DNA of 64,000 bases from Streptococcus mitis subsp. hohhotensis (GCF_000722775.1 NZ_JPFZ01000009.1:62001-126000); one strand, 5' to 3'; counted from the stretch's first letter, positions 17,099 through 26,660 are shown. Made by a program: numbers and translations. The notes: a model not told the origin generated them from the letters alone.

Positions 17099-17139
17099 AA
17101 AAAAGGATAGCCTCTCTGTGATGAGATGTTATCCTTTTT
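17099..17139. terminator. Terminator between rgg and ABC permease gene
   Basis: AAAAAGGATAGC and TGTTATCCTTTTT pair around a loop; flanking A/T runs suit both converging genes. Confidence 0.75.
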
Positions 17140-17149
17140 GATTATGAAA

Positions 17150-17917
17150 CTATTGCAAATTAACCTTGTTTCTCAAGATATAGTAGGTTCCGAGATAAAA
17201 GATAGCTATGAAAATGAGTTCTTCAACAATACCTATGCTTGTTCCCATATAGAAATTATCATTAAATCCTGCAAGTGAATTGACATAGAAGTTAGCACTG
17301 GTATTGAAGAAGACTTCAATAAATCCAATGACGATTAGGATTCCAATGTAGGCTACAATAGCGAGTGCTGTACGGTATTCATTGAACAGTTGTCCAATAG
17401 AAATGGCCAAGTAAATGCAGAGGATTCCTGAGATTGTACTAAGCAGGAAGGATACCCCCATAAGAGAGAGTTGAGGAAGGTATGTTCCTACAAGTGGAAT
17501 CAACTCAGAATTTGATATCCATTCTGGAACCGTTATAGTCACAATAATAACAGCACTTAGAGCCAGTACAGCCGAGCTAAGGATAGACCAGATGAAGGCT
17601 CCGACTAATTTAGCAGTGATGATATAGTGCTCAGAAACTGGCAAGGTCAAAGTCAGATAGCCTTGTCGGTCATATACACTACCTTTGAAGCGTTTAATGA
17701 TTAAGAAAAGAGTTGAAATCCCCAGTGTAATTATCAAGCCACCGAAGACGAGAGCCAGAAAGATAAATAGGAAAGGTTGGCTATCTTTGAAAGATACATA
17801 AGAATAGTAGTGTCCTTGCATTCCTATGGGGACGGAAAGGACTAGCACGGCAGCGTAAAGGGCTAAATACCACTTGTTAACATTTTTAAATTCGTAGCGA
17901 ACTAAATTCCAAAACAT
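17150..17917 (-). CDS. ABC-2 type transporter permease
   Basis: A 255-residue membrane protein with about six hydrophobic helices, starting MFWNLVRYEFKNVNKWYL, typical of ABC-2 permeases whose ATPase is encoded just upstream. Last gene of gntR-ATPase-permease. Such three-gene units usually export cell-envelope-active compounds or respond to them; the substrate is not predictable here. Confidence 0.82.
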   Translation of the reverse strand: MFWNLVRYEFKNVNKWYLALYAAVLVLSVPIGMQGHYYSYVSFKDSQPFLFIFLALVFGGLIITLGISTLFLIIKRFKGSVYDRQGYLTLTLPVSEHYIITAKLVGAFIWSILSSAVLALSAVIIVTITVPEWISNSELIPLVGTYLPQLSLMGVSFLLSTISGILCIYLAISIGQLFNEYRTALAIVAYIGILIVIGFIEVFFNTSANFYVNSLAGFNDNFYMGTSIGIVEELIFIAIFYLGTYYILRNKVNLQ

Positions 17918-17932
17918 AATAATCTCCTTTGC

Positions 17933-18628
17933 TTAGGCCTTAAATTCCTGACGGAAGAGTTGGTCAATGGATTCACCTGACTCATAGCGAATATCATCTA
18001 CATTTCCTTGACGAACGACTTTTCCGTCTTTGAGGAAGACAATTTCATCCAAGATTGGCTCAATATCAGAAATCAAGTGGGTAGAAATCAAAACGGTAGA
18101 AGTTGGGGAGTAGTTGTTGATAATGGTATTGAGGATATACTCACGGGCTGCTGGATCCACTCCACCAATGGGTTCGTCCAGAACGTAGAGACGAGCATCA
18201 CGGCTCATAACCAAAATCAGTTGGACCTTTTCCTTGTTCCCTTTTGATAGTTTCTTGAGACGACTATTTTCATCAATGCCCAGGTCTGCAAGTAGATGAT
18301 GGGCGCGTTCCAGATTGAAATCTTTATAGAAGGTCTTGAAGTAGGTTAGGGCTTCCTTGACCTTCATTTGCTCATTGAGATAGGTCGTATCTGGCAAATA
18401 AGCTACGATAGCCTTGGTTGCTGGGCTTGGGTCCATATCGTTGATAAGGACGCGTCCTTGATCTGGCTGCAAGAGGCCATTGATGAGTTTAATCAGGGTT
18501 GTTTTTCCTGAGCCATTTGGCCCAAGAAGACCGACAATTTTTCCAGCTGGAATGTCAAGAGAAACATTTTCAAGGGCTGGTGTTGCTCCATATGATTTGG
18601 ATACATTTTCAAATGCTAGTAATGACAT
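17933..18628 (-). CDS. ABC transporter ATP-binding protein
   Basis: A 231-residue ATPase: Walker A GPNGSGKTTLIK, signature KLSKGNKEKVQLIL (degenerate KGN type, as in many ABC-2 drug or peptide exporters), Walker B LYVLDEPIGGVDP and the switch histidine in LISTHLI. It lies four bases after the GntR gene and 15 before its permease. Confidence 0.9.
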   Translation of the reverse strand: MSLLAFENVSKSYGATPALENVSLDIPAGKIVGLLGPNGSGKTTLIKLINGLLQPDQGRVLINDMDPSPATKAIVAYLPDTTYLNEQMKVKEALTYFKTFYKDFNLERAHHLLADLGIDENSRLKKLSKGNKEKVQLILVMSRDARLYVLDEPIGGVDPAAREYILNTIINNYSPTSTVLISTHLISDIEPILDEIVFLKDGKVVRQGNVDDIRYESGESIDQLFRQEFKA

Positions 18629-18632
18629 AGGC

Positions 18633-18998
18633 TTAAACTCCTTTAATATAATCGCCGACTACGCCTGGTAGTTCTTCTTTTTCATAGCCAAAATGGGTCA
18701 TGGAGGAAACGAAGTGTTCCAATTCTTCTTCTGATAATTGTTTACGCGATTGAGCGATTAGCTCCTTATCCTCAGTCACAAATCGTCCAGTTGTGCGCTT
18801 GCTGTAGACAAATCCTTCTCGTTCGAGGTCTGATAAGGCTCTTTGGATGGTGTTTGGATTGACACCCGCCTCGCTCGCCAGCTCTCTCACGGTTGGAAGT
18901 TGTTGATTGGGTTCCAGTGTATGGGAAACAATCTGAAGCTTGATTTTCTCCATAATCTGTAAATAAATGGGTTTTTTGTTGTCAAATGTCCAGGACAT
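18633..18998 (-). CDS. GntR-family regulator, YtrA subfamily
   Basis: A 121-residue protein with the GntR winged helix (PIYLQIMEKIKLQIVSH, LPTVRELASEAGVNPNTIQRAL) and only a short C-terminal helical tail, the mark of YtrA-type regulators. These repress their own ABC operon until an envelope antibiotic or similar signal appears. First gene of the unit; perfect consensus promoter at 19036-19064. Confidence 0.9.
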   Translation of the reverse strand: MSWTFDNKKPIYLQIMEKIKLQIVSHTLEPNQQLPTVRELASEAGVNPNTIQRALSDLEREGFVYSKRTTGRFVTEDKELIAQSRKQLSEEELEHFVSSMTHFGYEKEELPGVVGDYIKGV

Positions 18999-19035
18999 CT
19001 TGGTCTCCTTTCTTTTATCCTCTTGTCTTAATTAA

Positions 19036-19064
19036 ATAATACAACAAAACAAAAAACTTGTCAA
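19036..19064 (-). promoter_or_regulatory. gntR-ABC operon promoter
   Basis: Minus strand: -35 TTGACA (19059-19064), 17-bp spacer, -10 TATTAT (19036-19041). Confidence 0.75.
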
Positions 19065-19101
19065 GCAAAAAGAAGAATTGTTTTGGGAATCGTTTAAAAA
19101 A

Positions 19102-19110
19102 TGGTATAAT
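19102..19110 (+). promoter_or_regulatory. Extended -10 promoter of nrdR-dnaB-dnaI
   Basis: TGGTATAAT is an extended -10 (TATAAT 19105-19110); no good -35 is visible. The nrdR ATG follows 28 bases later with AAGGAGGGAAAGG as ribosome site. Confidence 0.65.
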
Positions 19111-19137
19111 GAAAAGAAAACGATAAGGAGGGAAAGG

Positions 19138-19611
19138 ATGCGTTGTCCAAAATGTGGGGCTACCAAGTCAAGTGTTATCGATAGTCGCCAAGCAGAAGAA
19201 GGGAACACTATTCGTAGAAGACGTGAGTGCGATGAATGCCAACACCGTTTTACAACCTACGAAAGAGTAGAAGAAAGAACCTTAGTGGTTGTTAAAAAAG
19301 ATGGCACGCGGGAACAATTCTCCAGAGATAAAATCTTTAATGGGATTATCCGCTCAGCCCAGAAACGTCCTGTGTCAAGTGATGAAATCAACATGGTAGT
19401 CAATCGTATCGAACAGAAACTCCGTGGTCGAAATGAAAATGAAATTCAAAGTGAGGACATTGGTTCACTCGTCATGGAGGAGTTGGCTGAGTTGGATGAG
19501 ATTACTTATGTGCGTTTTGCCAGTGTCTATCGTAGTTTTAAGGATGTTAGTGAGTTAGAGAGCTTGCTCCAACAAATCACCCAGTCCTCTAAAAAGAAAA
19601 AGGAAAAATAA
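19138..19611 (+). CDS. nrdR: Transcriptional repressor NrdR
   Basis: A 157-residue zinc-ribbon and ATP-cone regulator of ribonucleotide reductase genes. The zinc ribbon is [12 protein letters not shown]...[11 protein letters not shown] and the ATP-cone begins at [16 protein letters not shown]. The start MRCPKCG is required by the ribbon and has a strong ribosome site; a longer frame reads through the promoter. It is followed directly by dnaB, the usual streptococcal order. Confidence 0.95.
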
Positions 19612-20781
19612 ATGAAGCCAATTGACCGTTTTTCTTATCTAAAGAATAATCGGGTGTCACAAGATACCTCATCTCTGGTACAGTGCTACCTCCCGATTAT
19701 CGGTCAGGAGGCACTGAGCCTTTATCTTTATACAATCAGTTTTTGGGATAATGGTAGAAAGGAATACCTCTTTTCAAGCATTCTTAACCATCTCAACTTT
19801 GGGATGGATAGACTGATAAAATCCCTGAAAATCCTATCTGCTTTCAATCTCTTGACCCTCTATCAAAAGGGTGATACCTATCAGATAGTTATCCATGCTC
19901 CTCTTTCAAGTCAGGATTTCTTGGAACATCCTGTTTATCGTAGACTCTTGGAGAAAAAAATTGGCGATGCCGCTGTGGAGGATTTGAGAGTTGAGAGTGC
20001 TGAGGGAGAAGAAATACCTGTCTCACTCAATCAAGTTTTTCCAGACTTGGCAGAACTGGGAAGTCAAGAAGACCTTGGTCTCAAGAAGAAAGTGGCCAAC
20101 GATTTTGACTTGGACCATTTTCGTCAGCTTATGGCTCGAGATGGGCTTCGCTTTGCGGATGAGCAGTCCGACGTCTTAAACCTCTTTGCCATTGCTGAGG
20201 AGAAGAAATGGACTTGGTTTGAAACCTATCAACTGGCTAAGTCAACAGCTGTTTCCCAGGTTATTTCAACCAAACGCATGCGGGAAAAAATCGCACAAAA
20301 ACCGATTTCCTCTGACTTTAGTCCTAAGGAAGCAACCATTATCAAGGAAGCCAAAAGTAAAACTGCCCTGCAGTTCCTGGCAGAAATCAAGCAAACACGC
20401 AAGGGGACCATTACCCAAACAGAAAGAGAACTCTTGCATCAGATGGCTGGCTTGGGCTTGCTGGACGAAGTCATCAATATCATTCTCTTGTTGACCTTTA
20501 ATAAGGTAGATTCGGCAAACATCAATGAGAAATATGCCATGAAGGTAGCCAATGACTATGCCTATCAAAAGATTCATTCGGCAGAAGAGGCAGTCTTACG
20601 AATCCGTGAGCGAGGACAGAAGAATCAGGCTCAAAAAGGCAGTAAAACGAGTCCTACCAAGTCCAATGTACCCAAGTGGAGCAATCCAGATTATAAAAAT
20701 GAAACCAGCGAGGAAACTCGTCTGGAACTAGAACGTAAGAAACAAGAACTATTAGCTCGATTAGAAAAAGGAGGAGATTAG
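19612..20781 (+). CDS. dnaB: Replication initiation and membrane attachment protein DnaB (Gram-positive)
   Basis: Helicase-loading component of chromosome replication in Firmicutes (not the helicase). The 389-residue protein has the N-terminal initiator region (SSLVQCYLPIIGQEALSLYLY) and the C-terminal DnaB/DnaD-type domain around residues 200-300 (HQMAGLGLLDEVINIILL...NEKYAMKVANDYA), ending in a charged tail. The ATG immediately follows the nrdR stop; dnaI follows immediately. Together with DnaI it loads the replicative helicase. Confidence 0.93.
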   Translation: MKPIDRFSYLKNNRVSQDTSSLVQCYLPIIGQEALSLYLYTISFWDNGRKEYLFSSILNHLNFGMDRLIKSLKILSAFNLLTLYQKGDTYQIVIHAPLSSQDFLEHPVYRRLLEKKIGDAAVEDLRVESAEGEEIPVSLNQVFPDLAELGSQEDLGLKKKVANDFDLDHFRQLMARDGLRFADEQSDVLNLFAIAEEKKWTWFETYQLAKSTAVSQVISTKRMREKIAQKPISSDFSPKEATIIKEAKSKTALQFLAEIKQTRKGTITQTERELLHQMAGLGLLDEVINIILLLTFNKVDSANINEKYAMKVANDYAYQKIHSAEEAVLRIRERGQKNQAQKGSKTSPTKSNVPKWSNPDYKNETSEETRLELERKKQELLARLEKGGD

Positions 20782-21678
20782 ATGGAAAGTGTCGGAGACG
20801 TACTCAAACGTCAACCTAGCCGTTTTCATTATCAAGATTTGGTCCAGAAAATCATGAAGGACCCTGATGTTGCGGCCTTTATCCAGCAAGAATCCTTGAC
20901 TCCAGAGGAATTAAATCGCAGTATCTCCAAGTTTAATCAATACATCACCGAGAGAGACAAGTTTCTTCGTGGTGATACGGATTATATTGCCAAAGGCTAC
21001 AAGCCTATTTTGGTTATGAATCATGGCTATGCGGATGTTTCTTATGAAGAAACTCCCGAACTAATCGCAGCTGAAAAAGAAGCGGCTATTAAGAACCGTC
21101 TCAAGTTAATCAATCTGCCAGCCAGTCTCAAGCAAGCTAGTTTGGCTCAAGTAGACTTGGATGATTTGGGTCGCTTGCCAGTTTTTGAAAAGCTATTAGC
21201 CTTCGTGGAGCAATATCCAGCTATTCGAAAAGGTCTTTACCTATATGGAGATTTTGGTGTGGGTAAAAGTTTCATGGTGGCTGCCTTGGCTCATGATTTA
21301 TCAGAAAAACGCGGTGTTTCATCCACTCTGCTCCACTATCCTAGCTTTGTCATTGATGTCAAAAATGCTATCGGTGATGGCAATGTCAAGACCTTGGTGG
21401 ATGAGATTAAGCTTTCTGAAGTCCTGATTTTAGATGATATTGGTGCCGAGCAATCAACAGCTTGGGTACGTGATGAAATCCTGCAAGTCATTCTTCAATA
21501 TCGAATGCAGGAAAATTTACCGACCTTTTTTACCTCCAACTTCAACTTTGAAGATTTGGAGCTGCATTTCGCTAAAGGGAAAAATGGAAATGACGAAACC
21601 TGGGAAGCTAGACGCGTCATGGAACGCATCCGTTATTTGGCTGAGGAGACTCGTTTAGAAGGAGTAAACCGTCGATGA
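20782..21678 (+). CDS. dnaI: Primosomal helicase loader DnaI
   Basis: AAA+ ATPase of 298 residues that loads the replicative helicase. Walker A GDFGVGKSFMVAALA, Walker B VLILDDIGAEQ, and an N-terminal helicase-binding region. It begins directly after dnaB and overlaps the nitroreductase gene by four bases. Confidence 0.95.
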   Translation: MESVGDVLKRQPSRFHYQDLVQKIMKDPDVAAFIQQESLTPEELNRSISKFNQYITERDKFLRGDTDYIAKGYKPILVMNHGYADVSYEETPELIAAEKEAAIKNRLKLINLPASLKQASLAQVDLDDLGRLPVFEKLLAFVEQYPAIRKGLYLYGDFGVGKSFMVAALAHDLSEKRGVSSTLLHYPSFVIDVKNAIGDGNVKTLVDEIKLSEVLILDDIGAEQSTAWVRDEILQVILQYRMQENLPTFFTSNFNFEDLELHFAKGKNGNDETWEARRVMERIRYLAEETRLEGVNRR

Positions 21679-22388
21679 CAGAAACGATTAAACTGATGAA
21701 AGTTCATAAGTCTGTTCGAAGATTTAAGGAGCAAGCCCTTCCTCAGGAGGATTTGACTGAAATCCTGACAGCAGCTCAGATGGCCTCGTCTTGGAAGAAT
21801 TTCCAATCCTACTCTGTGATTGTAGTCCGAAGTCAAGAAAAGAAAGATGCCTTGTATGAATTGGTACCTCAAGAAGCCATTCGACAGTCAGCTGTTTTCC
21901 TTCTCTTTGTCGGAGATTTGAACCGAGCAGAAAAGGGAGCCCAGCTTCATACCGATTCATTCCAACCCCAAGGTGTGGAAGGTCTCTTGATTAGTTCGGT
22001 CGATGCGGCTCTTGCTGGACAGAATGCCCTGCTGGCAGCTGAAAGCTTGGGCTATGGTGGTGTCATTATTGGCTTGGTGCGTTACAAGTCAGAAGAAGTG
22101 GCAGAGCTTTTTAACCTGCCTGACTACACCTATCCTGTCTTTGGGATGGCACTAGGTGTGCCAAATGAGGAACATGAAGTCAAACCTCGCTTGCCATTGC
22201 ATCAAGTGGTATTTGAGGAAGAATATGAGGAGCAAACAGTTGATGTGATTGAGGCTTATGACCGTGTACAGGCAGACTATGCTGGGGCGCGTGCGACAAC
22301 AAGCTGGAGTCAGCGCCTAGCAGAACAGTTTGGTCAAGCTGAACCAAGCTCAACTAGAAAAAATCTTGAACAGAAGAAGTTATTGTAG
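21675..22388 (+). CDS. NADPH-dependent nitroreductase-family oxidoreductase
   Basis: An FMN-dependent flavoprotein of 237 residues (NfrA-like): HKSVRRFKEQALPQEDL at the N-terminus, MASSWKNFQSYSVIVV, and LGYGGVIIGLVRYKSEEV for flavin binding. Such enzymes reduce nitro compounds, flavins or quinones in the cytoplasm. Overlaps dnaI by ATGA and precedes der by 13 bases, so it is part of the same transcript though functionally unrelated. Confidence 0.88.
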   Translation: MTETIKLMKVHKSVRRFKEQALPQEDLTEILTAAQMASSWKNFQSYSVIVVRSQEKKDALYELVPQEAIRQSAVFLLFVGDLNRAEKGAQLHTDSFQPQGVEGLLISSVDAALAGQNALLAAESLGYGGVIIGLVRYKSEEVAELFNLPDYTYPVFGMALGVPNEEHEVKPRLPLHQVVFEEEYEEQTVDVIEAYDRVQADYAGARATTSWSQRLAEQFGQAEPSSTRKNLEQKKLL

Positions 22389-22401
22389 AAAGTGAGAAAT
22401 T

Positions 22402-23712
22402 ATGGCCCTACCAACTATTGCCATTGTAGGACGTCCCAATGTTGGGAAATCAACCCTATTTAATCGGATCGCTGGTGAGCGAATCTCCATTGTAGAAGAT
22501 GTCGAAGGAGTGACACGTGACCGTATCTATGCAACGGGTGAGTGGCTCAATCGTTCTTTTAGCATGATTGATACAGGAGGAATCGATGATGTCGATGCTC
22601 CTTTCATGGAACAAATCAAGCACCAGGCAGAAATTGCCATGGAAGAAGCCGATGTTATCGTCTTTGTAGTGTCTGGTAAGGAAGGAATTACCGATGCGGA
22701 CGAATACGTGGCCCGTAAGCTTTATAAGACCCATAAACCAGTTATCCTCGCAGTTAACAAGGTGGACAACCCTGAGATGCGAAATGATATCTATGATTTC
22801 TATGCCCTCGGTTTGGGTGAACCACTGCCTATCTCATCTGTCCATGGTATCGGTACAGGGGATGTGCTAGATGCCATCGTAGAAAATCTTCCAAATGAAT
22901 ATGAAGAAGAAAATCCAGATGTGATTAAGTTTAGCTTGATTGGTCGTCCCAATGTTGGAAAATCAAGCTTGATTAATGCTATCTTGGGAGAAGACCGTGT
23001 CATTGCCAGTCCTGTTGCTGGAACAACGCGTGACGCTATTGATACCCACTTTACAGATACAGATGGTCAAGAGTTTACCATGATTGATACAGCTGGTATG
23101 CGTAAGTCTGGTAAGGTTTATGAAAATACCGAGAAATACTCTGTCATGCGTGCCATGCGTGCTATTGACCGTTCAGATGTGGTCTTGATGGTCATCAATG
23201 CGGAAGAGGGTATCCGTGAATACGACAAGCGTATCGCTGGATTTGCCCACGAAGCTGGTAAAGGGATGATTATCGTGGTCAATAAGTGGGATACACTTGA
23301 AAAGGACAACCACACTATGAAAAACTGGGAAGAAGATATTCGTGAGCAGTTCCAATACCTGCCTTACGCACCGATTATCTTTGTATCCGCTTTGACCAAG
23401 CAACGTCTCCACAAACTTCCTGAGATGATTAAGCAAATCAGTGAAAGTCAAAATACACGTATCCCATCAGCTGTCTTGAACGATGTCATCATGGATGCCA
23501 TTGCCATCAACCCAACACCGACAGACAAAGGGAAACGCCTCAAGATTTTCTACGCGACCCAAGTGGCAACCAAACCACCAACCTTTGTTATCTTTGTCAA
23601 CGAAGAAGAACTTATGCACTTTTCTTACCTACGTTTTTTGGAAAATCAAATCCGCAAGGCCTTTGTCTTTGAAGGAACACCGATTCATCTCATCGCAAGA
23701 AAACGTAAATAA
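22402..23712 (+). CDS. der: Ribosome biogenesis GTPase Der (EngA)
   Basis: Essential double GTPase for 50S assembly, 436 residues. Two G domains: the first with [18 protein letters not shown] and DTGGID, the second with [18 protein letters not shown] and DTAGM, then a C-terminal KH-like domain. Length and order are normal. Confidence 0.97.
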
Positions 23713-23797
23713 AAAAGCAGAATCTGGAATGACATTTCCAGATTTTTTTGATAGAATGAAGATAAAGAAAGCGCTGTCAAATCGAGAGGGGCTGGTG

Positions 23798-24133
23798 ATG
23801 AAACATTTGTTTAAATTGATAATCTTATTTCCCTGGTTTTACTTTTTCAGCTGGATTGAAAAGGCCGATAGAGATAGTAAATTTTTCCCAATTTTTTACT
23901 ATTTTTACTGGTTTTACATCCCCCTCTATGCTCTTTTTAGCCTTGCTTGGACAGTTATTTCAGTTCTGTTTTTCAATATCGTCTTGAGAAATGTGACAGA
24001 TATCAAGTTATGGGGCATTTGGTTTCTTTTTATTCTGCTAGCTATTGGTCTGAATAGGTTAACTTATTTCTGTTTCAAAAAAATGCTTCGCTTGAGACGG
24101 GAGCTAGGGAAGTCTAAAGGAGGCAAGCATTGA
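23798..24133 (+). CDS. Small hypothetical membrane protein
   Basis: A 111-residue aromatic-rich protein with two or three hydrophobic stretches (FKLIILFPWFYFFSWI; FYWFYIPLYALFSLAWTVISV; LWGIWFLFILLAIGL) and a basic C-terminal tail. I do not recognise a family. The start at MKHLFK is chosen from GAGAGGGG nine bases upstream; the open frame extends far into der without support. A BOX element follows immediately. Confidence 0.6.
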   Translation: MKHLFKLIILFPWFYFFSWIEKADRDSKFFPIFYYFYWFYIPLYALFSLAWTVISVLFFNIVLRNVTDIKLWGIWFLFILLAIGLNRLTYFCFKKMLRLRRELGKSKGGKH

Positions 24134-24135
24134 TT

Positions 24136-24232
24136 TATACTCTTCGAAAATCTCTTCAAACCACGTCAACGTCGCCTTGCCGTACTCAAGTACAAGTTTC
24201 CTAGTTTGCTCTTTGATTTTCATTGAGTATTA
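24136..24232 (+). repeat. BOX element (boxA-boxC type)
   Basis: Begins TATACTCTTCGAAAATC and ends TTTTCATTGAGTATTA, with the conserved inner segments CCACGTCAACGTCGCC and TTTGCTCTTTG. These are the boxA and boxC ends of the pneumococcal BOX repeat. The ends are complementary and fold into a hairpin. It lies between the small membrane protein gene and the ABC group. Confidence 0.9.
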
Positions 24233-24261
24233 TATTACTTTCTATTTGTAGGAGGTGGCTT

Positions 24262-25053
24262 ATGAAGATTCCTCTCTTAACTTTGGCAAGGCATAAATTT
24301 GTTTATATCTTGCTTACTTTGATTTTTCTTGCTTTGGTTTATCGTGATTTTTTGATGACTTATTTCTTTTTTGATATTCATGCGCCTGATCTAGCCAAAT
24401 TTAATGGACAAGCAATTAAAAATGACTTATTAAAATCAGCGTTAGATTTTCGTATTCTCCAGTTCAATCTAGGCTTTTATCAATCATTTATTATTCCAAT
24501 CATCATTTCTTTGCTAGGTTTTCAATATGTTGAGCTGAAAAAGAAAGTTTTACGATTGAGTATTGGAAGAGAAGTGAGTTATCAAGGGTTAAAAAGAAAG
24601 TTGACTTTTCAAGTCGCAAGTATCCCTTGTGTGATATATTTAGTGGCTGTGCTGACAATTGCAATCATAACCTATTTCTTTGGGACTTTTTCGCCTCTGG
24701 AATGGAATTCTCTATTTTCTGATGGAAGTAGTTTACAAAGGTTTCTAGATGGAGAGATAAAAAGGTATTTGTTCTTTACTTGTGTCCTTCTAATCGGTAT
24801 CTTCATCAATACGGTCTATTTTTTAAAAATAGTTGATTATTTAGGGAATGTGACTCGTTCGGCAATTGCCTATTTGATGTTTCTTTGGCTTGGTTCTATG
24901 CTACTCTATAGTATCTTGCCGTACTATATGGTTCCTATGACGAGTTTGATGCAAGCTAGCTATGGGGATGTAAGTTTGATAAAACTCTTTACTCCTTATA
25001 TCCTTTATATTGTCCCTTATATGGTGCTTGAAAAATATGAAGATAATGTTTAA
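24262..25053 (+). CDS. Hypothetical multi-pass membrane protein of an ABC group
   Basis: A 263-residue protein with about six hydrophobic segments, no recognised motif. Start MKIPLLTLARHK with GGAGG eight bases upstream; an in-frame start 39 bases earlier lies in the BOX tail. It is followed by a second membrane protein and an ATPase, so it is probably one of two permease subunits of an ABC-2-like exporter. The start context GGAGGTGGCTTATG recurs before the broken gene at 26352. Confidence 0.65.
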   Translation: MKIPLLTLARHKFVYILLTLIFLALVYRDFLMTYFFFDIHAPDLAKFNGQAIKNDLLKSALDFRILQFNLGFYQSFIIPIIISLLGFQYVELKKKVLRLSIGREVSYQGLKRKLTFQVASIPCVIYLVAVLTIAIITYFFGTFSPLEWNSLFSDGSSLQRFLDGEIKRYLFFTCVLLIGIFINTVYFLKIVDYLGNVTRSAIAYLMFLWLGSMLLYSILPYYMVPMTSLMQASYGDVSLIKLFTPYILYIVPYMVLEKYEDNV

Positions 25054-25687
25054 GAATTTTAACAATATTTTGCTAAAGAGAAAGATCGTTTTACTACTTC
25101 GTATAGTTCTGATGATGATTTTGACCAACTATCTATTGTCAACAGCGGTTCAAAAGCAGGATATTTTTCTCTTTTTTAAGAGAGAATTGATTTCAATCTT
25201 TTCCTATAATGACTATTCTGAAGTGAATTTAGAAATCCCCAAACTCTTGTTAAACCTTTCTATTTTCATGGTAGGATGGCTCTCTGTCATTTTACTTGAA
25301 AGTGATTTGGCAGACCATTACCATCACTTGATTCGCTATCAATCAAGCTCCTTTTTCGATTATACAAGGAAACGATTGGTTGTCATTTCTAAATTTTTTA
25401 CTCAAGATTTATTTGTCTGGTTCCTTGGTTTATTTCCTCTAGGAATTCATTTCAAAACAGTTGCTCTCTTCTTTTTACTTGCTCAGTTAATGATCTTGTA
25501 TTTGTTACTGTCTTATCTGATAGCACTTATTAGTGTAGGCGCTGGTTTTTCCTTTTTTCTCTATTTTTTAGCATTTGTGGGACAAGAATGGATGATGGAT
25601 CATATTGTAACAGTGTATTTAGGACTCTTAAGTTTATTAGTTATCTTGATTGTTAGTCGCTTGGAAGAGAAATTTAAGAAAGGATAA
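25037..25687 (+). CDS. Hypothetical multi-pass membrane protein of an ABC group
   Basis: About 216 residues with six hydrophobic segments (for example LLNLSIFMVGWLSVILL, LFPLGIHFKTVALFFLL). It overlaps the previous gene by 17 bases; ATGs at 25037 and 25046 are both possible and neither has a clear ribosome site, so it is likely coupled. Followed three bases later by the ATPase. Probable second permease subunit. Confidence 0.6.
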   Translation: MKIMFKNFNNILLKRKIVLLLRIVLMMILTNYLLSTAVQKQDIFLFFKRELISIFSYNDYSEVNLEIPKLLLNLSIFMVGWLSVILLESDLADHYHHLIRYQSSSFFDYTRKRLVVISKFFTQDLFVWFLGLFPLGIHFKTVALFFLLAQLMILYLLLSYLIALISVGAGFSFFLYFLAFVGQEWMMDHIVTVYLGLLSLLVILIVSRLEEKFKKG

Positions 25688-25690
25688 ACG

Positions 25691-26335
25691 ATGAGACTTG
25701 AAATTATAAATGGACAGAAAAATTACGGGAAAAGATCTATTTTAAATCAGTTAAATCTGGTCTTTCAATCAGGAAAAATTTATGGCCTTAAAGGTGATAA
25801 TGGATCTGGAAAGACGGTCCTTTTAAAGGTACTTGCTGGTCATATTAAGCTTGACAAAGGAAAAGTTCTTCAAGATGGCAAAGTTTACGGGGTAAAAAAT
25901 CATTATATTCAGGATGCAGGGATTTTAATTGAAAAGGTAGAGTTTCTATCCCATTTATCCCTGAGAGAAAATTTGGAACTGTTAAGGTATTTTTCATCTA
26001 AAGTTACGGAAAAAAGAATTGCCTATTGGATTCAATACTATGATTTACAGGAATTTGAAGACATTGAATACCGTCATTTATCCTTAGGAACGAAACAAAA
26101 AATGGCTTTGATTCAAGCCTTTATTGCCGAACCATCTATACTCTTTCTCGATGAACCTATGAATGCTTTGGATGAGAAGAGTGTGAGGTTAACCAAACAG
26201 GTCATTTTATCTTACCTGAAAAAAGAAAATGGTCTGGTTATCCTGACGTCGCACATATCGGAAGATATTTCAGACCTTTGTACAGATGTATTAGTTGTCG
26301 AAAATGGACATATACAATATTTAAAGGATATATAA
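25691..26335 (+). CDS. ABC transporter ATP-binding protein
   Basis: A 214-residue ATPase: Walker A GDNGSGKTVLLK, signature-like LSLGTKQKMALIQAF (the canonical SGG replaced by LGT, common in ABC-2 ATPases), Walker B LFLDEPMNALDE and switch His in LTSHISED. With the two preceding membrane proteins it forms a compact exporter unit of unknown substrate. Confidence 0.85.
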   Translation: MRLEIINGQKNYGKRSILNQLNLVFQSGKIYGLKGDNGSGKTVLLKVLAGHIKLDKGKVLQDGKVYGVKNHYIQDAGILIEKVEFLSHLSLRENLELLRYFSSKVTEKRIAYWIQYYDLQEFEDIEYRHLSLGTKQKMALIQAFIAEPSILFLDEPMNALDEKSVRLTKQVILSYLKKENGLVILTSHISEDISDLCTDVLVVENGHIQYLKDI

Positions 26336-26351
26336 TCCTAGGAGGTGGCTT

Positions 26352-26643
26352 ATGGAACATCTAAAATCATTTATTACACGCTATTCTAAGGTCTATATTG
26401 GTTTCGTTCTGTTGATCTGGATTGCTTTCTTCTTTCTTCCTTGGGGCAGTCCGATTCTGGGGGGGGAAGATTGACCTCTTCAGCATACAGAAAGTCTTGC
26501 TAGTTTTTGGTATTCTGTCTATTTTGATGGCCTTGCTGTCCAAGAAAGTCAGTCTCTTTGTTTTTGGATTGATCTGCTGTTTTTCTCTTTGGATAAATCT
26601 ATTTATCCTATTTGCGATTTTGCCGATTTTTGTTGGCAATTAA
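26352..26643 (+). pseudogene. Small membrane protein gene interrupted at a G8 tract
   Basis: Translation from the ATG at 26352 (GGAGG seven bases upstream) gives MEHLKSFITRYSKVYIGF and a hydrophobic helix, then stops at TGA 26472-26474, just after eight G (26459-26466). With seven G the frame continues GGKIDLFSIQKVLLVFGIL to the stop at 26641-26643, giving about 96 residues and three helices. So the gene is either phase-variable by slippage, inactivated, or an assembly error. It follows the ABC ATPase by 16 bases. Confidence 0.7.
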
Positions 26644-26660
26644 ATCATCATAAAAGTCAG

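Noticed and set aside
16114-17150. Short hydrophobic peptide gene paired with Rgg
   Set aside because: No short ORF with a hydrophobic C-terminus and ribosome site was found on either side of rgg.
24136-24232. RUP or IS end instead of BOX
   Set aside because: The ends and inner segments match boxA and boxC; no IS630-like end was seen.
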